64,000 nt of DNA from an uncultured Dechloromonas sp. GTDB lineage: Bacteria; Pseudomonadota; Gammaproteobacteria; Burkholderiales; Rhodocyclaceae. Location: NCBI RefSeq assembly GCF_945957265.1, contig NZ_CAMFKO010000015.1, forward strand, positions 1 to 64,000. The letters run 5' to 3'. The notes beneath the pieces were generated by a model that was not told the origin of the DNA, did no database searches, and saw only the letters and a list, made by a program, of their open reading frames with translations. Both the position numbers and the translations under genes were made by a program. Positions 1-8,076 of this stretch are shown here, one piece after another (position 1 is the stretch's first letter; every line of letters begins with the position of its first letter).

Positions 1-9
1 CGCCAACGC

Positions 10-350
10 CTGCGTTGCTCGGCGCTCCACATGGGGACCCGAAAGGCGTCGCGGGAACGGGCACCGTCCGCAGAAATAAATGCGTTCGCGGATCCCTGAA
101 AAACCCAAACGCCAGGCGCCACGGGTTGAACCCGGACGCTTTTCCGGGCCCCTTGAGAGGCGCTGAGCAACGCAGGCGGGCCGGGGGCAGTCGGTTCGCA
201 TTGTTTGAGCCGCAGGCGAGTTCATGCGAACCGCCCGGCCTGCCGAGTAGCACAAGGGACCCCGCAGGGGCGCCGACCCGGGGTCGCCTTTTCTTTGCTT
301 ACTTTCTTTTGGCGACGCAAAAGAAAGTAAGACGCCCCGCAAGGGCGGAA
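10..350. repeat. Dispersed repeat, copy A (right part)
   Basis: Closely matches 38383-38724, with long identical blocks and scattered substitutions. Its right end (280-350) is the same roughly 70-bp arm that forms a terminal inverted repeat in the complete copy, and contains the palindrome CTTTCTTTTG/CAAAAGAAAG at 302-328. The window starts inside the element, so its left arm is not seen. An open frame runs through it into the ferredoxin gene at 486, but it is composed of repeat sequence and is not considered coding. Confidence 0.85.
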
Positions 351-373
351 AACAACCTCAACCCAAGCCCCGA

Positions 374-389
374 TGTCGCAAACCCGACA
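374..389 (+). promoter_or_regulatory. NifA upstream activator site
   Basis: Exact TGT-N10-ACA spacing, 51 bp upstream of the -24 element at 441. It lies just outside the dispersed repeat and serves the ferredoxin-nifZ-nifF operon. Confidence 0.75.
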
Positions 390-440
390 AACCAACAACT
401 CAGCGAACCCAACCCATTGAAATTACAGAACTACCCCCCC

Positions 441-456
441 TGGCACTCCCCTTGCA
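441..456 (+). promoter_or_regulatory. Sigma54 (-24/-12) promoter
   Basis: TGGCAC, five bases, then TTGCA: a perfect RpoN promoter core. It lies 30 bp upstream of the ferredoxin start at 486, with a NifA site at 374. Confidence 0.88.
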
Positions 457-485
457 ATGAAAAACCCATCATCAAGGAGCCCCCC

Positions 486-812
486 ATGCCCAAACCCAGA
501 AAACACCTCTTCGTCTGCGTCCAGGGCCGCCCCCCGGGCCACCCGCGCGGGTCCTGCCAGGACAAGGCCTGCGCCCTGACCTGGCAAGCCTTTTCCGACG
601 AATTCACCACCCGCAACCTGTGGGCCTCCGGCTTCCAGCTGACCAACACCGGCTGCCTCGGCCCCTGCCACCTCGGGCCGAGCGTGCTGGTCTATCCCGA
701 CGGCGTCATGTACACCGGGGTCAAGCCGGCGGATGTCGGCGTGATCATCGACGAGCACCTGATGTTCGACCAGCCGGTCGAGCGCCTGCTCGCCCCGGCC
801 GAGGTGTGGTGA
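486..812 (+). CDS. Thioredoxin-like 2Fe-2S ferredoxin, nif-associated
   Basis: Small redox protein of 108 residues, likely a soluble one-electron carrier. Cysteines at 11, 24, 57 and 61 give the spaced Cys-x12-Cys ... Cys-x3-Cys pattern of thioredoxin-fold 2Fe-2S ferredoxins (Shethna/Clostridium pasteurianum type); Cys29 is extra. The start at 486 follows AAGGAG and a -24/-12 promoter; a longer in-frame upstream extension lies in repeat DNA and is rejected. It is first in an operon with nifZ (2-bp gap) and nifF. Role in electron supply to nitrogenase or cluster assembly is inferred from the operon. Confidence 0.85.
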   Translation: MPKPRKHLFVCVQGRPPGHPRGSCQDKACALTWQAFSDEFTTRNLWASGFQLTNTGCLGPCHLGPSVLVYPDGVMYTGVKPADVGVIIDEHLMFDQPVERLLAPAEVW

Positions 813-814
813 TC

Positions 815-1084
815 ATGGAAAAAATCCAGTACGAAGTCGGCGACATGATCTTCGCCGCCGAAGACATCCTCAACGATGGCGGCATGCCCGGCATCGCCGA
901 CGCGGAAGGCCTCATCGCCCCGGCCGGCATGCGCGGCGTGGTGGTTCATTTCGGCGTGGCCGAGATGGACGAGAGCCAGGAAATCTACCTCGTCCAGTTC
1001 GAGAACGGCCCCGACGGCAGCCTGGGCAATCCGGTCGGCTGCCTGCCGGAAGAACTGACCCAGGTCGAGCCCGTGAGTGCATAA
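815..1084 (+). CDS. nifZ: NifZ, nitrogenase P-cluster maturation protein (short copy)
   Basis: Protein of 89 residues with the NifZ signature: GD near the N-terminus, NDGGMPG at about 24-30, and a GVVVHFG strand followed by YLVQFE. NifZ proteins help form the second P-cluster of the MoFe protein. The start is the ATG after the ferredoxin stop; the upstream in-frame extension overlaps the ferredoxin and is rejected. A second, longer NifZ is encoded at 63372, so the window carries two paralogues in separate NifA-controlled operons. Confidence 0.85.
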   Translation: MEKIQYEVGDMIFAAEDILNDGGMPGIADAEGLIAPAGMRGVVVHFGVAEMDESQEIYLVQFENGPDGSLGNPVGCLPEELTQVEPVSA

Positions 1085-1087
1085 ACC

Positions 1088-1633
1088 ATGGCCCGCATCG
1101 GCATATTCTTCGGCACCGACACCGGACGCACCCGGCTGATCGCCAAGCAGATCGCGAAGAAGCTGGGCGCGCAGTTGCCAGGCCTCGTCGACGCGCCGGT
1201 CAATATCGGCCGTGCCACGCTCGCCGACTTCCTCGCCTACGACGCGCTGATCGTCGGCAGCCCGACGCTGGGCGACGGCATGCTGCCCGGCGAATCGACC
1301 GGGCTCAGCCAGCCGAGCTGGGAGGAGTTCGTGCCGCAACTGGCCGCCGCCGACCTGGGCGGCAAGACCATCGCCATCTTCGGCCTCGGCGACCAGAAGA
1401 AATACCCGGATGAATTCGTCGACGCCATCGGCCTGCTCCACGCCGCCTTCGCCGCGCGCGGCGCCCGGCTGGTCGGGCGCTGGCCGACGGCCGGCTACGA
1501 TTTCACCGCGTCGCAGGCGGCGGATGGCGACGAATTCCTCGGCCTCGCCCTCGACCAGCACCACCAGCCGGCGCTCACCGAGGAACGCATCGAGCGCTGG
1601 CTGGCCCGGATCACCCCGGAGCTGCTGCCATGA
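1088..1633 (+). CDS. nifF: NifF, long-chain flavodoxin
   Basis: Flavodoxin of 181 residues, the expected electron donor to the nitrogenase Fe protein NifH. The FMN-phosphate loop GTDTGRTR is at residues 9-16, the isoalloxazine loop SPTLGDG around 58-64, and GLGDQKKYPDEF is typical of long-chain flavodoxins. It lies 3 bp downstream of nifZ and its stop overlaps the next start (ATGA), showing translational coupling. Expression should follow the sigma54/NifA promoter at 441. Confidence 0.93.
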   Translation: MARIGIFFGTDTGRTRLIAKQIAKKLGAQLPGLVDAPVNIGRATLADFLAYDALIVGSPTLGDGMLPGESTGLSQPSWEEFVPQLAAADLGGKTIAIFGLGDQKKYPDEFVDAIGLLHAAFAARGARLVGRWPTAGYDFTASQAADGDEFLGLALDQHHQPALTEERIERWLARITPELLP

Positions 1634-1935
1634 ACGCCAACCCCTGGTCGCTCCCCAAGGACCGCGCCCTGCGCCGGCTGCTCGTCTCGCTCGACGAACG
1701 CGCCGGCCAGGCCTGCGACATCGCCCCCGACGACGGCCACGACCCGTGGATCGTCACGCTGCGCCATACCGAACTCGAGCGGCTGCGCGCCCATGTATTC
1801 CTGCACGGCCAGCGCCCGGGCACCTACGGCCTGTTCTTCGAATACCCGCATCCGGTTCCCGGCATCCTCGAAACGGAGGAAAACCTGCCCCTGCCCGCCG
1901 CCCTGGCCAGCCTGGCCATGCACTTCGACGCCTGA
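1630..1935 (+). CDS. Conserved-looking protein of unknown function, nifF-coupled
   Basis: A 101-residue soluble protein starting at the ATGA overlap with nifF. It is not recognised: no signal peptide, membrane segment or cysteine cluster. The N-terminal half is rich in Arg/Leu, and the C-terminal half carries GLFFEYPHPVPG and an acidic stretch. As last gene of the nif operon starting at 486 it is expected to be made during nitrogen fixation. The frame is well supported by tight coupling and GC3-rich codon use like its neighbours. Confidence 0.7.
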   Translation: MNANPWSLPKDRALRRLLVSLDERAGQACDIAPDDGHDPWIVTLRHTELERLRAHVFLHGQRPGTYGLFFEYPHPVPGILETEENLPLPAALASLAMHFDA

Positions 1936-1960
1936 ATGTGGACAGGTTTCGTGTCAGCTT

Positions 1961-2000
1961 GTCGACATCGTTGTATAGTTAACAACACAACGATGTCGAC
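1961..2000. promoter_or_regulatory. 14-bp perfect inverted repeat containing a ModE-like box
   Basis: Arms 1961-1974 and 1987-2000 are perfect inverted copies separated by 12 bases. The inner 26 bp (1968-1993) has TCGTTGTAT and ACACAACGA halves with exactly the length and spacing of the ModE-like boxes at 2067, 8545 and 8656. It may be a ModE operator for the operon starting at 2097. No T tract follows, so a terminator is less likely. Confidence 0.5.
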
Positions 2001-2066
2001 TTTCCGTACAAAGCCACCATCAAACCCCCGATAAACGCTGGCACTCATTTCGCTTAGTCACACCTA

Positions 2067-2092
2067 TCGCTATATACAAATAGACATATCGA
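2067..2092 (+). promoter_or_regulatory. ModE-like box (Mo-box)
   Basis: A 26-bp imperfect palindrome with halves TCGCTATAT and ACATATCGA, matching the general CGNTATAT inverted design of ModE operators. It ends 4 bp before the start codon at 2097, so bound ModE would block transcription or initiation. The same design occurs upstream of the molbindin and of modE. Confidence 0.6.
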
Positions 2093-2096
2093 AATC

Positions 2097-2510
2097 ATGA
2101 AAAGCGCCCAGAGTCTCCGCCCCCCGCCTTCCGGCCGACACGCCAGAAAGGCGGCGAAATCCAGTCTGGAAGAGAGCTCCGATGACTGGCTGAAGCATCT
2201 GCCGGAGGCCTGGCTGGGGGCCATCGACCAGCCCCTGTATTTCAGGCACTACAGCGAATACGAAATCTGCGCCGAACGCTCGGTCGGCTACGACGCCGAA
2301 GGCAAGCCGTGCTTCACCGCCCACCAGTTCATCCTGACCAGCACCGCCGCTGGCGACGACGAGGCGCCCTGCGAAGTCGTCACCTACGCCGAGGAAATGG
2401 CCGCCTGGCGCCTGCGCGACGAACGCTGGCTGATCTTCCGCACCGTCACGACATCGCCCTGCAATCCGCCGCGAGGTTTCTATGCCCTCAGCCCGGACAT
2501 GCCGCGCTAA
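2097..2510 (+). CDS. Unknown protein, first gene of ModE-box operon
   Basis: A 137-residue protein with a basic N-terminus (1-20) and a Trp/Tyr-rich globular core (WLKHLPEAWLGAIDQP, then LYFRHYSEYE); no signal peptide or membrane helix. Family not recognised. It overlaps the following XRE gene by 29 bp, an arrangement like a paired toxin/antitoxin or a co-translated regulator and partner. No Shine-Dalgarno is visible because a ModE-like box ends just before the ATG; a leaderless transcript is possible. The start is therefore less certain than the frame. Confidence 0.6.
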   Translation: MKSAQSLRPPPSGRHARKAAKSSLEESSDDWLKHLPEAWLGAIDQPLYFRHYSEYEICAERSVGYDAEGKPCFTAHQFILTSTAAGDDEAPCEVVTYAEEMAAWRLRDERWLIFRTVTTSPCNPPRGFYALSPDMPR

Positions 2511-2796
2511 GGCGGCCCTGCCCACCAGCCTGGGCGGACTGCGTCGCCGGCTCGGCCTGTCGCAGGCGGCGCTGGCCGGCCGGCTGGGTGTTTCCCAGCC
2601 GCAGGTGGCCCAGCTCGAAAGCCAGGCCGACATGCAGCTGGGCACCCTGCGCCGCCACCTCGCCGCGCTCGGCGGAGAACTCGAACTGGTCGTCCGCTTT
2701 CCCGACCAGCGCATTGAAATCGTCCTGCCGGACAGCGCCACCCCGCATTCATCCCCATTACCCGATCAGCCACAGTCAGGGAGGACTCCATGCTGA
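2482..2796 (+). CDS. XRE-family helix-turn-helix regulator
   Basis: A 104-residue protein with a Cro/CI-type helix-turn-helix at about 18-50 (LGLSQAALAGRLGVSQPQVA) followed by a short beta-rich tail, resembling antitoxin-type XRE proteins. It is co-translated with the gene upstream (29-bp overlap) and overlaps the TonB receptor start by 7 bp, so it is embedded in the operon rather than free-standing. It could autoregulate this operon or act with the unknown protein as a pair; function is inferred. Confidence 0.7.
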   Translation: MPSARTCRAKAALPTSLGGLRRRLGLSQAALAGRLGVSQPQVAQLESQADMQLGTLRRHLAALGGELELVVRFPDQRIEIVLPDSATPHSSPLPDQPQSGRTPC

Positions 2797-4811
2797 ACCC
2801 CAAGAAACCGTCGACCCGACGCACTATCCTGGCCGCCGTCATGGCCAACCTGCTGGGCGCCGGCAACGGCCTGGCCGCCGAACCGGTCTTCGAACTCGGC
2901 ACCATCCAGGTCAGCGCCCGGAAAGTGCAGGTCGGCGAAGTCGGCGAGGAACAGGTCGCCTCGGTGGTCACCCGCCAGGACATGCAGACCTTCAACCGCG
3001 AGAACGTCGCCGACGCCGTCAACCTGCTGCCCGGCGTCAGCGTCACCAACGGCACCCGCAACGAGAAGATGATCAACGTGCGCGGCTACGATGCGCGCCA
3101 GGTGCCGCTCTACATCGACGGCATCCCGGTCTATGTACCGTACGACGGCTACGTCGATTTCAACCGCTTCTCGACCTTCGACCTGGCCGCCATCCAGGTG
3201 GTCAAGGGATTCAGCTCGGTCGCCTACGGCCCGAACGCCATCGGCGGCGCGATCAACCTGATCTCGCGCAAGCCGCGCGAGAAGCTGGAAGGCGACGCGA
3301 TGATCGGTTTCGCGTCGGGCAACGAAAAGAAGGCCGCGGTGAACGTCGGCACCAACCAGGGCATGTGGTACCTGCAGGCCGGGGCCTCCTACATCGACGC
3401 CGACTACTTCCCGCTGTCCTCCGACTTCCAGCCGACGGCCAGCGAGAACGGCGGCCATCGCGACAACTCCTACCGCAAGGACAGCCGCGTCTCGCTCAAG
3501 CTCGGCCTGACCCCGAACGCCACCGACGAATACGCCCTGAGCTACGTCAAGCAGGATGGCGAGAAAGGCCAGCCGCCGAATACCGTCCCGGCCAGCGCCC
3601 GCTACTGGCAATGGCCGTCCTGGGACAAGGAAAGCCTCTATTTCCTGTCGAAGACCGCCCTCGGCCAGCATGAAACGCTGAAGACCCGGCTCTACGTCGA
3701 CAGCTTCAAGAACGGCCTGGCAAGCTACACCAACGGCAACTACAACGTGCTCAAGACCAGCGGCAGCGGCTCGGTCGGCACCGGCCGCAGCTTCTACGAC
3801 GACCGGACCACCGGCGGCTCGGTCGAGCTGGAATCGACGCGCATCGCCAGCAACACCCTGCGCCTGGTCACCCACTACCGGAGCGACCGCCACCAGGAAA
3901 CCGACGCCGCGGCCGTGCTCGGCGCCGAATTCAAGGACAGCCTGTTCTCCATCGCCGCCGAGGACAACATCCAGCTCGCCGAGAAATGGCTGCTTTCCAT
4001 CGGCTATGCCCACCACGAACTGCGCCCGGACACGGTCTTCAAGAGCGCCGCCAACGGCGGCAGCTACGCGCTGCCCGACAAGCAGAAGGCGGACAACGGC
4101 CAGGTCGGCCTGTTCTACGACCTCGCGCCGAACGCGCGCCTCTACGCCACGGTGGCCGAGAAAACCCGGCTGCCGACGCTGAAGGACCGCTATTCCGGCA
4201 AGCTCGGCACCTACGACGCCAACCCCAACCTGCAGCCGGAAGAGTCGATCAACTACGAAATCGGCTACCAGGGCAGCCCGTGGGCCGGCGCCAAGGCCGA
4301 AGCGGCGCTGTTCTACAGCGAAATCTCGAACAAGATCCAGTCGGTCTTCGTCGGCACCGTCGCCGCCCAGTGCTCGAGCTCGGCGAAGTGCCAGATGCGC
4401 AACGTCGGCGAGGTGCACACCAGCGGCGTCGAACTCAGCCTGCGCACGCCGGTCGCCAGCTGGCTGGAGGTCGGCGGCAACTTCACCTATCTCAACATGG
4501 ACAACGTCAGCAACCCGTCTACGCGGCTGACCGGCATCCCCGACAAGAAGTTCATCGCCTACGCCATCGCCCGGCCGCTGGCGCAGGTCGACGTGATCCC
4601 CTACGTCGAATACAACACCGGGCGCTGGGCCTCGAATACCGTGCGCATCGACGGCTACACGGTAATCAACCTGAAGGCGGCGTATCGCCCGCTGCCGCAG
4701 CTGAGCCTCGAAGCCGGCGTCACCAACCTGACCGACAGGAACTACGAACTGGACTACGGATTCCCCAATCCGGGCCGCATGTGGTTCGCCAACGCCAACT
4801 ATCGCTTCTGA
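2790..4811 (+). CDS. TonB-dependent outer-membrane receptor in molybdenum locus
   Basis: A 673-residue TonB-dependent transporter: signal peptide to about residue 30, a candidate TonB box near 35-45 (LGTIQVSARK), a plug domain with NLLPGVSV, VRGYDARQVPLYIDGIPVY and GPNAIGGAINLISRKP, a 22-strand-type barrel, and a terminal Phe for BAM targeting. Two consecutive Cys-containing segments (CSSSAKC) lie in a barrel loop. It sits behind ModE-like boxes and ahead of a DUF2478-like protein, a solute-binding protein and a di-heme oxidoreductase. The substrate is not known; a molybdenum complex or molybdophore is inferred only from context. Confidence 0.85.
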   Translation: MLNPKKPSTRRTILAAVMANLLGAGNGLAAEPVFELGTIQVSARKVQVGEVGEEQVASVVTRQDMQTFNRENVADAVNLLPGVSVTNGTRNEKMINVRGYDARQVPLYIDGIPVYVPYDGYVDFNRFSTFDLAAIQVVKGFSSVAYGPNAIGGAINLISRKPREKLEGDAMIGFASGNEKKAAVNVGTNQGMWYLQAGASYIDADYFPLSSDFQPTASENGGHRDNSYRKDSRVSLKLGLTPNATDEYALSYVKQDGEKGQPPNTVPASARYWQWPSWDKESLYFLSKTALGQHETLKTRLYVDSFKNGLASYTNGNYNVLKTSGSGSVGTGRSFYDDRTTGGSVELESTRIASNTLRLVTHYRSDRHQETDAAAVLGAEFKDSLFSIAAEDNIQLAEKWLLSIGYAHHELRPDTVFKSAANGGSYALPDKQKADNGQVGLFYDLAPNARLYATVAEKTRLPTLKDRYSGKLGTYDANPNLQPEESINYEIGYQGSPWAGAKAEAALFYSEISNKIQSVFVGTVAAQCSSSAKCQMRNVGEVHTSGVELSLRTPVASWLEVGGNFTYLNMDNVSNPSTRLTGIPDKKFIAYAIARPLAQVDVIPYVEYNTGRWASNTVRIDGYTVINLKAAYRPLPQLSLEAGVTNLTDRNYELDYGFPNPGRMWFANANYRF

Positions 4812-4821
4812 CGGATCGATC

Positions 4822-5388
4822 ATGGCCGAAAAAACCCGTTTCGCCATCGCCGCCGTCGTTCCCGACGAGAGAACGGACAGCGACGAAGTCGTCGCCGGCT
4901 TCGCCATCGCCCAGCTCAACCGGGGATGGCGCATCGGCGGCCTGGTCCAGGAAATCCACCAGACACAGCGCTCGAAACAGATCCGCCTGGTGGCACTGGA
5001 GGACGGCCGCCTCTACCCGATCAGCCAGTTCCTCGGCACCCATTCGACAGCGTGCCGCCTCGACCACGGCGGGATCAGCGAGGCCAGCGCCGTCATGCGC
5101 CGCATCGCCATCCGCGGCGCCGACCTCGCCATCTTCAACCGCTTTTCGACACTGGAAGCGCACGGCCATGGCTTTGCCGCCGAAATGCTCGACCTGATGA
5201 GCCAGGGCATCCCGGTGCTGACCATCGTCCCGGCCCGGCACCTGACGACCTGGCGACGCTTCACCGGCCACCAGGCGGTCGAACTGGCCCCCGAGCGCCC
5301 CGCCCTGGACGCCTGGTTTGCCGACCTCTCACCCAGCCCCGCCGGCTGCCGCCCCCCGTCGCCGGCTTTTTCGGAAGCCCGCGCATGA
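4822..5388 (+). CDS. DUF2478-like protein
   Basis: A 188-residue cytoplasmic protein with features matching DUF2478 as I recall it: N-terminal AAVVPDE, a GGLVQEI segment, a central CRLDHGGISEAS and IFNRF, and LTIVPARHL near the end. Members resemble P-loop NTPases that lack a clear Walker A and, as I recall (unverified), are often found beside molybdate-transport genes. It lies 10 bp downstream of the TonB receptor and its stop overlaps the next start. Role unknown; the context suggests molybdenum handling. Confidence 0.65.
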   Translation: MAEKTRFAIAAVVPDERTDSDEVVAGFAIAQLNRGWRIGGLVQEIHQTQRSKQIRLVALEDGRLYPISQFLGTHSTACRLDHGGISEASAVMRRIAIRGADLAIFNRFSTLEAHGHGFAAEMLDLMSQGIPVLTIVPARHLTTWRRFTGHQAVELAPERPALDAWFADLSPSPAGCRPPSPAFSEARA

Positions 5389-6689
5389 ACCGCCTCGTCA
5401 ATCGAAACCGCCGCCTGCTTCTCCTCGGCGCCGCCTCCCTCGCCCTGGCCGGCAGCCGCTGCGCCCTGGCCGCCCCGACCGCTGTCACCGTCGTCACCAG
5501 CTACCCGGACGAATTCGTCTCCCGCATCCAGGCCGCCTTCGAGAAGGCCAACCCGCAATACCGGATGCAGGTCGTCTGGCGCATGCCCAACGACGCCTAC
5601 GACACCCTGAGCCAGCCCGACCAGGGGCTGGCCGACGTCTATTGGTCCGCCTCGCCGCGCAGCTTCGCGCGGCTGGCCGCCAACGGCGCCTGGCAAAAGC
5701 TGCCCATCGACCGCCGCCAGCTACCCCGGCGCATCGGCAACACCGCCCTCGGCGACGCGGAAGACTTCTACACAGCCACAGAAGTCGCCGGTTTCGGCTT
5801 CGCCGTCGCCCCGGAACTGCTCGCCGCCCGAGGCATTCCCATACCCGTCGACTGGAGCGACCTGGCCGACCCGCGCCTGGCCGGGCTGATCGCCATGCCG
5901 GTTCCCGCACGCGTCGGCTTTGCCCCGCCCATCGTCGAAATCGTGCTCCAGGCCCTGGGCTGGGAGCGCGGCTGGGCGCTGTGGAGCGAAATCGCCGCCA
6001 ACGCCCGTTTCGTCGAACGCGGCTCCACCTTCGTGACCGACGAGATCGTCAGCGGTCGCTGCGCCGTCGGCATCTCCATCGATTTCTTCGTCAATTCGGC
6101 GATCGCCAACGGCGCCCCCATCCGCTTCGTCTATCCCCGGCATACCGGCCTCAACCCCGCCCACATCGCGGTCGCCCGGCACGCCCCGAACCCGCGCGGC
6201 GCCGCCGCCTTCATCGATTTCATGCTGTCGCCGGCCGGCCAGCGGCTACTGGCCCACCCCGACATCCGCCGCCTGGCGATCCGCCCCGACGCCTACGCCC
6301 AGGCGCCCGCCGGCAGCTTCGATCCCTTCGTCGCCGCCCGCCAAGGCGGCCTGCAATTCGACAGCGATGCCGCCCGCCCCCGCCTGGCGACCACGGCGGC
6401 GATCTTCCAGCACCTGCTGGTCGACCCGCAGGACGAGCTGAAAACCCTGTGGCAACGCACCCGCCAGGCCGAAGCCGGCGGCCGGGACACCCGCGCCATC
6501 CGCGCGCTGCTCGGCCGGCCGCCCATAGACGAAGCGACCGCCAACCAGCCCGAGATCCAGCGCCAGATCGGCAACCGGCTCGAAGGCAGCGGCGAGCGGC
6601 AGCCATCGCCGCTCGAACTGGCCTGGCGTGACAGCTGCCGCGACCATCGCACCGAGGCCCGCCGACAACTGGACGAGATCGGCGCATGA
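5385..6689 (+). CDS. Periplasmic extracellular solute-binding protein, no cognate permease
   Basis: A 434-residue protein with an Arg-rich signal peptide (1-30, cleavage after ALAA) and the fold signs of iron/2-aminoethylphosphonate-type ABC substrate-binding proteins (VTVVTSYPDEFVSRI at the N-terminus, LADVYWSASP, RFVYPRHTGLNPAHIAVARHAPNP, AAAFIDFMLSPAGQ). The C-terminal 110 residues are an extension of unknown role. It starts at the ATGA overlap with the DUF2478-like gene and overlaps the next gene by 4 bp. No ABC permease or ATPase is nearby, so it may serve the TonB system or borrow another transporter. Confidence 0.8.
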   Translation: MNRLVNRNRRLLLLGAASLALAGSRCALAAPTAVTVVTSYPDEFVSRIQAAFEKANPQYRMQVVWRMPNDAYDTLSQPDQGLADVYWSASPRSFARLAANGAWQKLPIDRRQLPRRIGNTALGDAEDFYTATEVAGFGFAVAPELLAARGIPIPVDWSDLADPRLAGLIAMPVPARVGFAPPIVEIVLQALGWERGWALWSEIAANARFVERGSTFVTDEIVSGRCAVGISIDFFVNSAIANGAPIRFVYPRHTGLNPAHIAVARHAPNPRGAAAFIDFMLSPAGQRLLAHPDIRRLAIRPDAYAQAPAGSFDPFVAARQGGLQFDSDAARPRLATTAAIFQHLLVDPQDELKTLWQRTRQAEAGGRDTRAIRALLGRPPIDEATANQPEIQRQIGNRLEGSGERQPSPLELAWRDSCRDHRTEARRQLDEIGA

Positions 6690-8017
6690 AAACGTCCGCC
6701 GCCCTGCTTGCCACCCTGCTCCTCGCCGCGGCCGGCCCCGCCGCTCCGGCCGAACCGGCCATCGACCGCGAAACCCTGACCCGGCCGCTGCCCGGCCTGT
6801 CGGCCGACGACACCGAGCGTTTCCTGCGCGGCCGCAGCCTCTTCCGGCAAAGCTGGGTAATCGCCCCGGCCCGGGATCACGAAGTCGATGGCCTCGGCCC
6901 GCTCTACAACCGCCTGGCCTGCATTTCCTGTCACGCCAAGAACGGGCGCGGCGGCGCGCCGAGCCGACCGGAGGAACGCATGCAGTCGATGCTCGTCCGG
7001 CTCTCGGTCCCCGGCCGCAAACCCGGGGAGGCGCCGCGAGCACACCCGGTCTACGGCGACCAACTCAACGAGGAAGGCATCCCCGGCATACCCGGCGAGG
7101 GCCGGGTGCAGATACGCTGGCGCACGCACACGGTGCGCCTGGCCGACGGCACGCGCGTCGAATTGCGCGAACCGCGGACGACATTCGTCGAACTGGCCTA
7201 CGGCAAGCTCGGGCCTGTCCTCACCTCGCTGCGCGTGTCGCCGCACGTCGCCGGCCTCGGCCTGCTCGACGCCGTCCCCGCCAGCGCGCTCGAAGCGATG
7301 GCCGCCGAAGCGCAGCCCGACGGCATCCGCGGCAGCGTCAACCGGGTCGCCGACCGCCGGACCGGTGCCCTGGCCGTCGGCCGCTTCGGGCTCAAATCCA
7401 ACATGCCCAACCTGCGCCAGCAGATCGCCGGCGCCTTCGTGGGCGACATGAGCATTACCTCCGAACTGTTCCCCGACGAAAACTGCACCCCGGCGCAAAC
7501 GACCTGCCGGCGCGCCCCGCACGGCGGCAAGCCGGAACTGTCGGCGGCGCAGCTCGACGACATCACCTTCTACGTCGCCCATCTCGCGCCGCCGCCCCGG
7601 CGCAACGACACCGCGCCGGAAGTCGTGCGGGGCGCCGCGGCCTTTGCCGGATTCGGCTGCGCCGCCTGCCATCGCCCGACGCTGAGCAGCGGCGACAGCC
7701 CGCAATACCCGGCGCTCGCCCACCGCGAATTCGCGCCCTACACCGACCTGCTGCTGCACGACATGGGCCCCCGGCTGGCCGACGGCCGCCCCGACCACCT
7801 GGCCGGCGGCCGGCAATGGCGCACGGCGCCGCTATGGGGACTGGGGGCGCTGGCCGCGATCAACGAGGACGTCGGCTTCCTGCACGACGGCCGGGCCAGA
7901 AACATCGAGGAAGCCATCCTGTGGCATGGCGGCGAGGCGGAGAAAGCCCGCCAGCGCTATGCCGGCGCGCCTGCCGAGCGGCGCCGGGCACTCATCGCCT
8001 TCCTGCAGTCGCTATGA
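6686..8017 (+). CDS. Di-heme oxidoreductase (DUF1111/DHOR-type), secreted
   Basis: A 443-residue exported c-type cytochrome: signal peptide (1-22), heme motif CISCH at 79-83 and CAACH at 325-329. The DHOR signature segments are present (GPLYNRLACISCHAKNGRG at the first heme, FLHDGRARNIEEAILWHGGE near the end). The family is related to di-heme peroxidases and is often annotated thiol oxidoreductase; the true reaction is not established. It is the last gene of the ModE-box operon, coupled by 4-bp overlap to the solute-binding protein, which suggests redox chemistry on an imported metal complex (inference). Confidence 0.85.
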   Translation: MKTSAALLATLLLAAAGPAAPAEPAIDRETLTRPLPGLSADDTERFLRGRSLFRQSWVIAPARDHEVDGLGPLYNRLACISCHAKNGRGGAPSRPEERMQSMLVRLSVPGRKPGEAPRAHPVYGDQLNEEGIPGIPGEGRVQIRWRTHTVRLADGTRVELREPRTTFVELAYGKLGPVLTSLRVSPHVAGLGLLDAVPASALEAMAAEAQPDGIRGSVNRVADRRTGALAVGRFGLKSNMPNLRQQIAGAFVGDMSITSELFPDENCTPAQTTCRRAPHGGKPELSAAQLDDITFYVAHLAPPPRRNDTAPEVVRGAAAFAGFGCAACHRPTLSSGDSPQYPALAHREFAPYTDLLLHDMGPRLADGRPDHLAGGRQWRTAPLWGLGALAAINEDVGFLHDGRARNIEEAILWHGGEAEKARQRYAGAPAERRRALIAFLQSL

Positions 8018-8037
8018 AACTGCCCGCCATGAAAATA

Positions 8038-8056
8038 GGGCGGCACGCGGCCGCCC
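8038..8056. terminator. Hairpin between convergent genes
   Basis: GGGCGGC (8038-8044) pairs with GCCGCCC (8050-8056) over a 5-base loop, between the di-heme gene and the convergent molbindin gene. No T tract, so a bidirectional hairpin stop is only likely. Confidence 0.45.
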
Positions 8057-8076
8057 CTGGCATCGCCGGCCGGCTG

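Noticed and set aside
15..485. Long open frame in front of the ferredoxin start
   Set aside because: It is built from the dispersed repeat (matching 38383-38724) and crosses a NifA site and a -24/-12 promoter; the real start with ribosome site is at 486.
2309..3673. Plus-strand open frame overlapping the TonB receptor
   Set aside because: Off-frame, Arg/Pro-rich composition; the receptor frame has clear domains.
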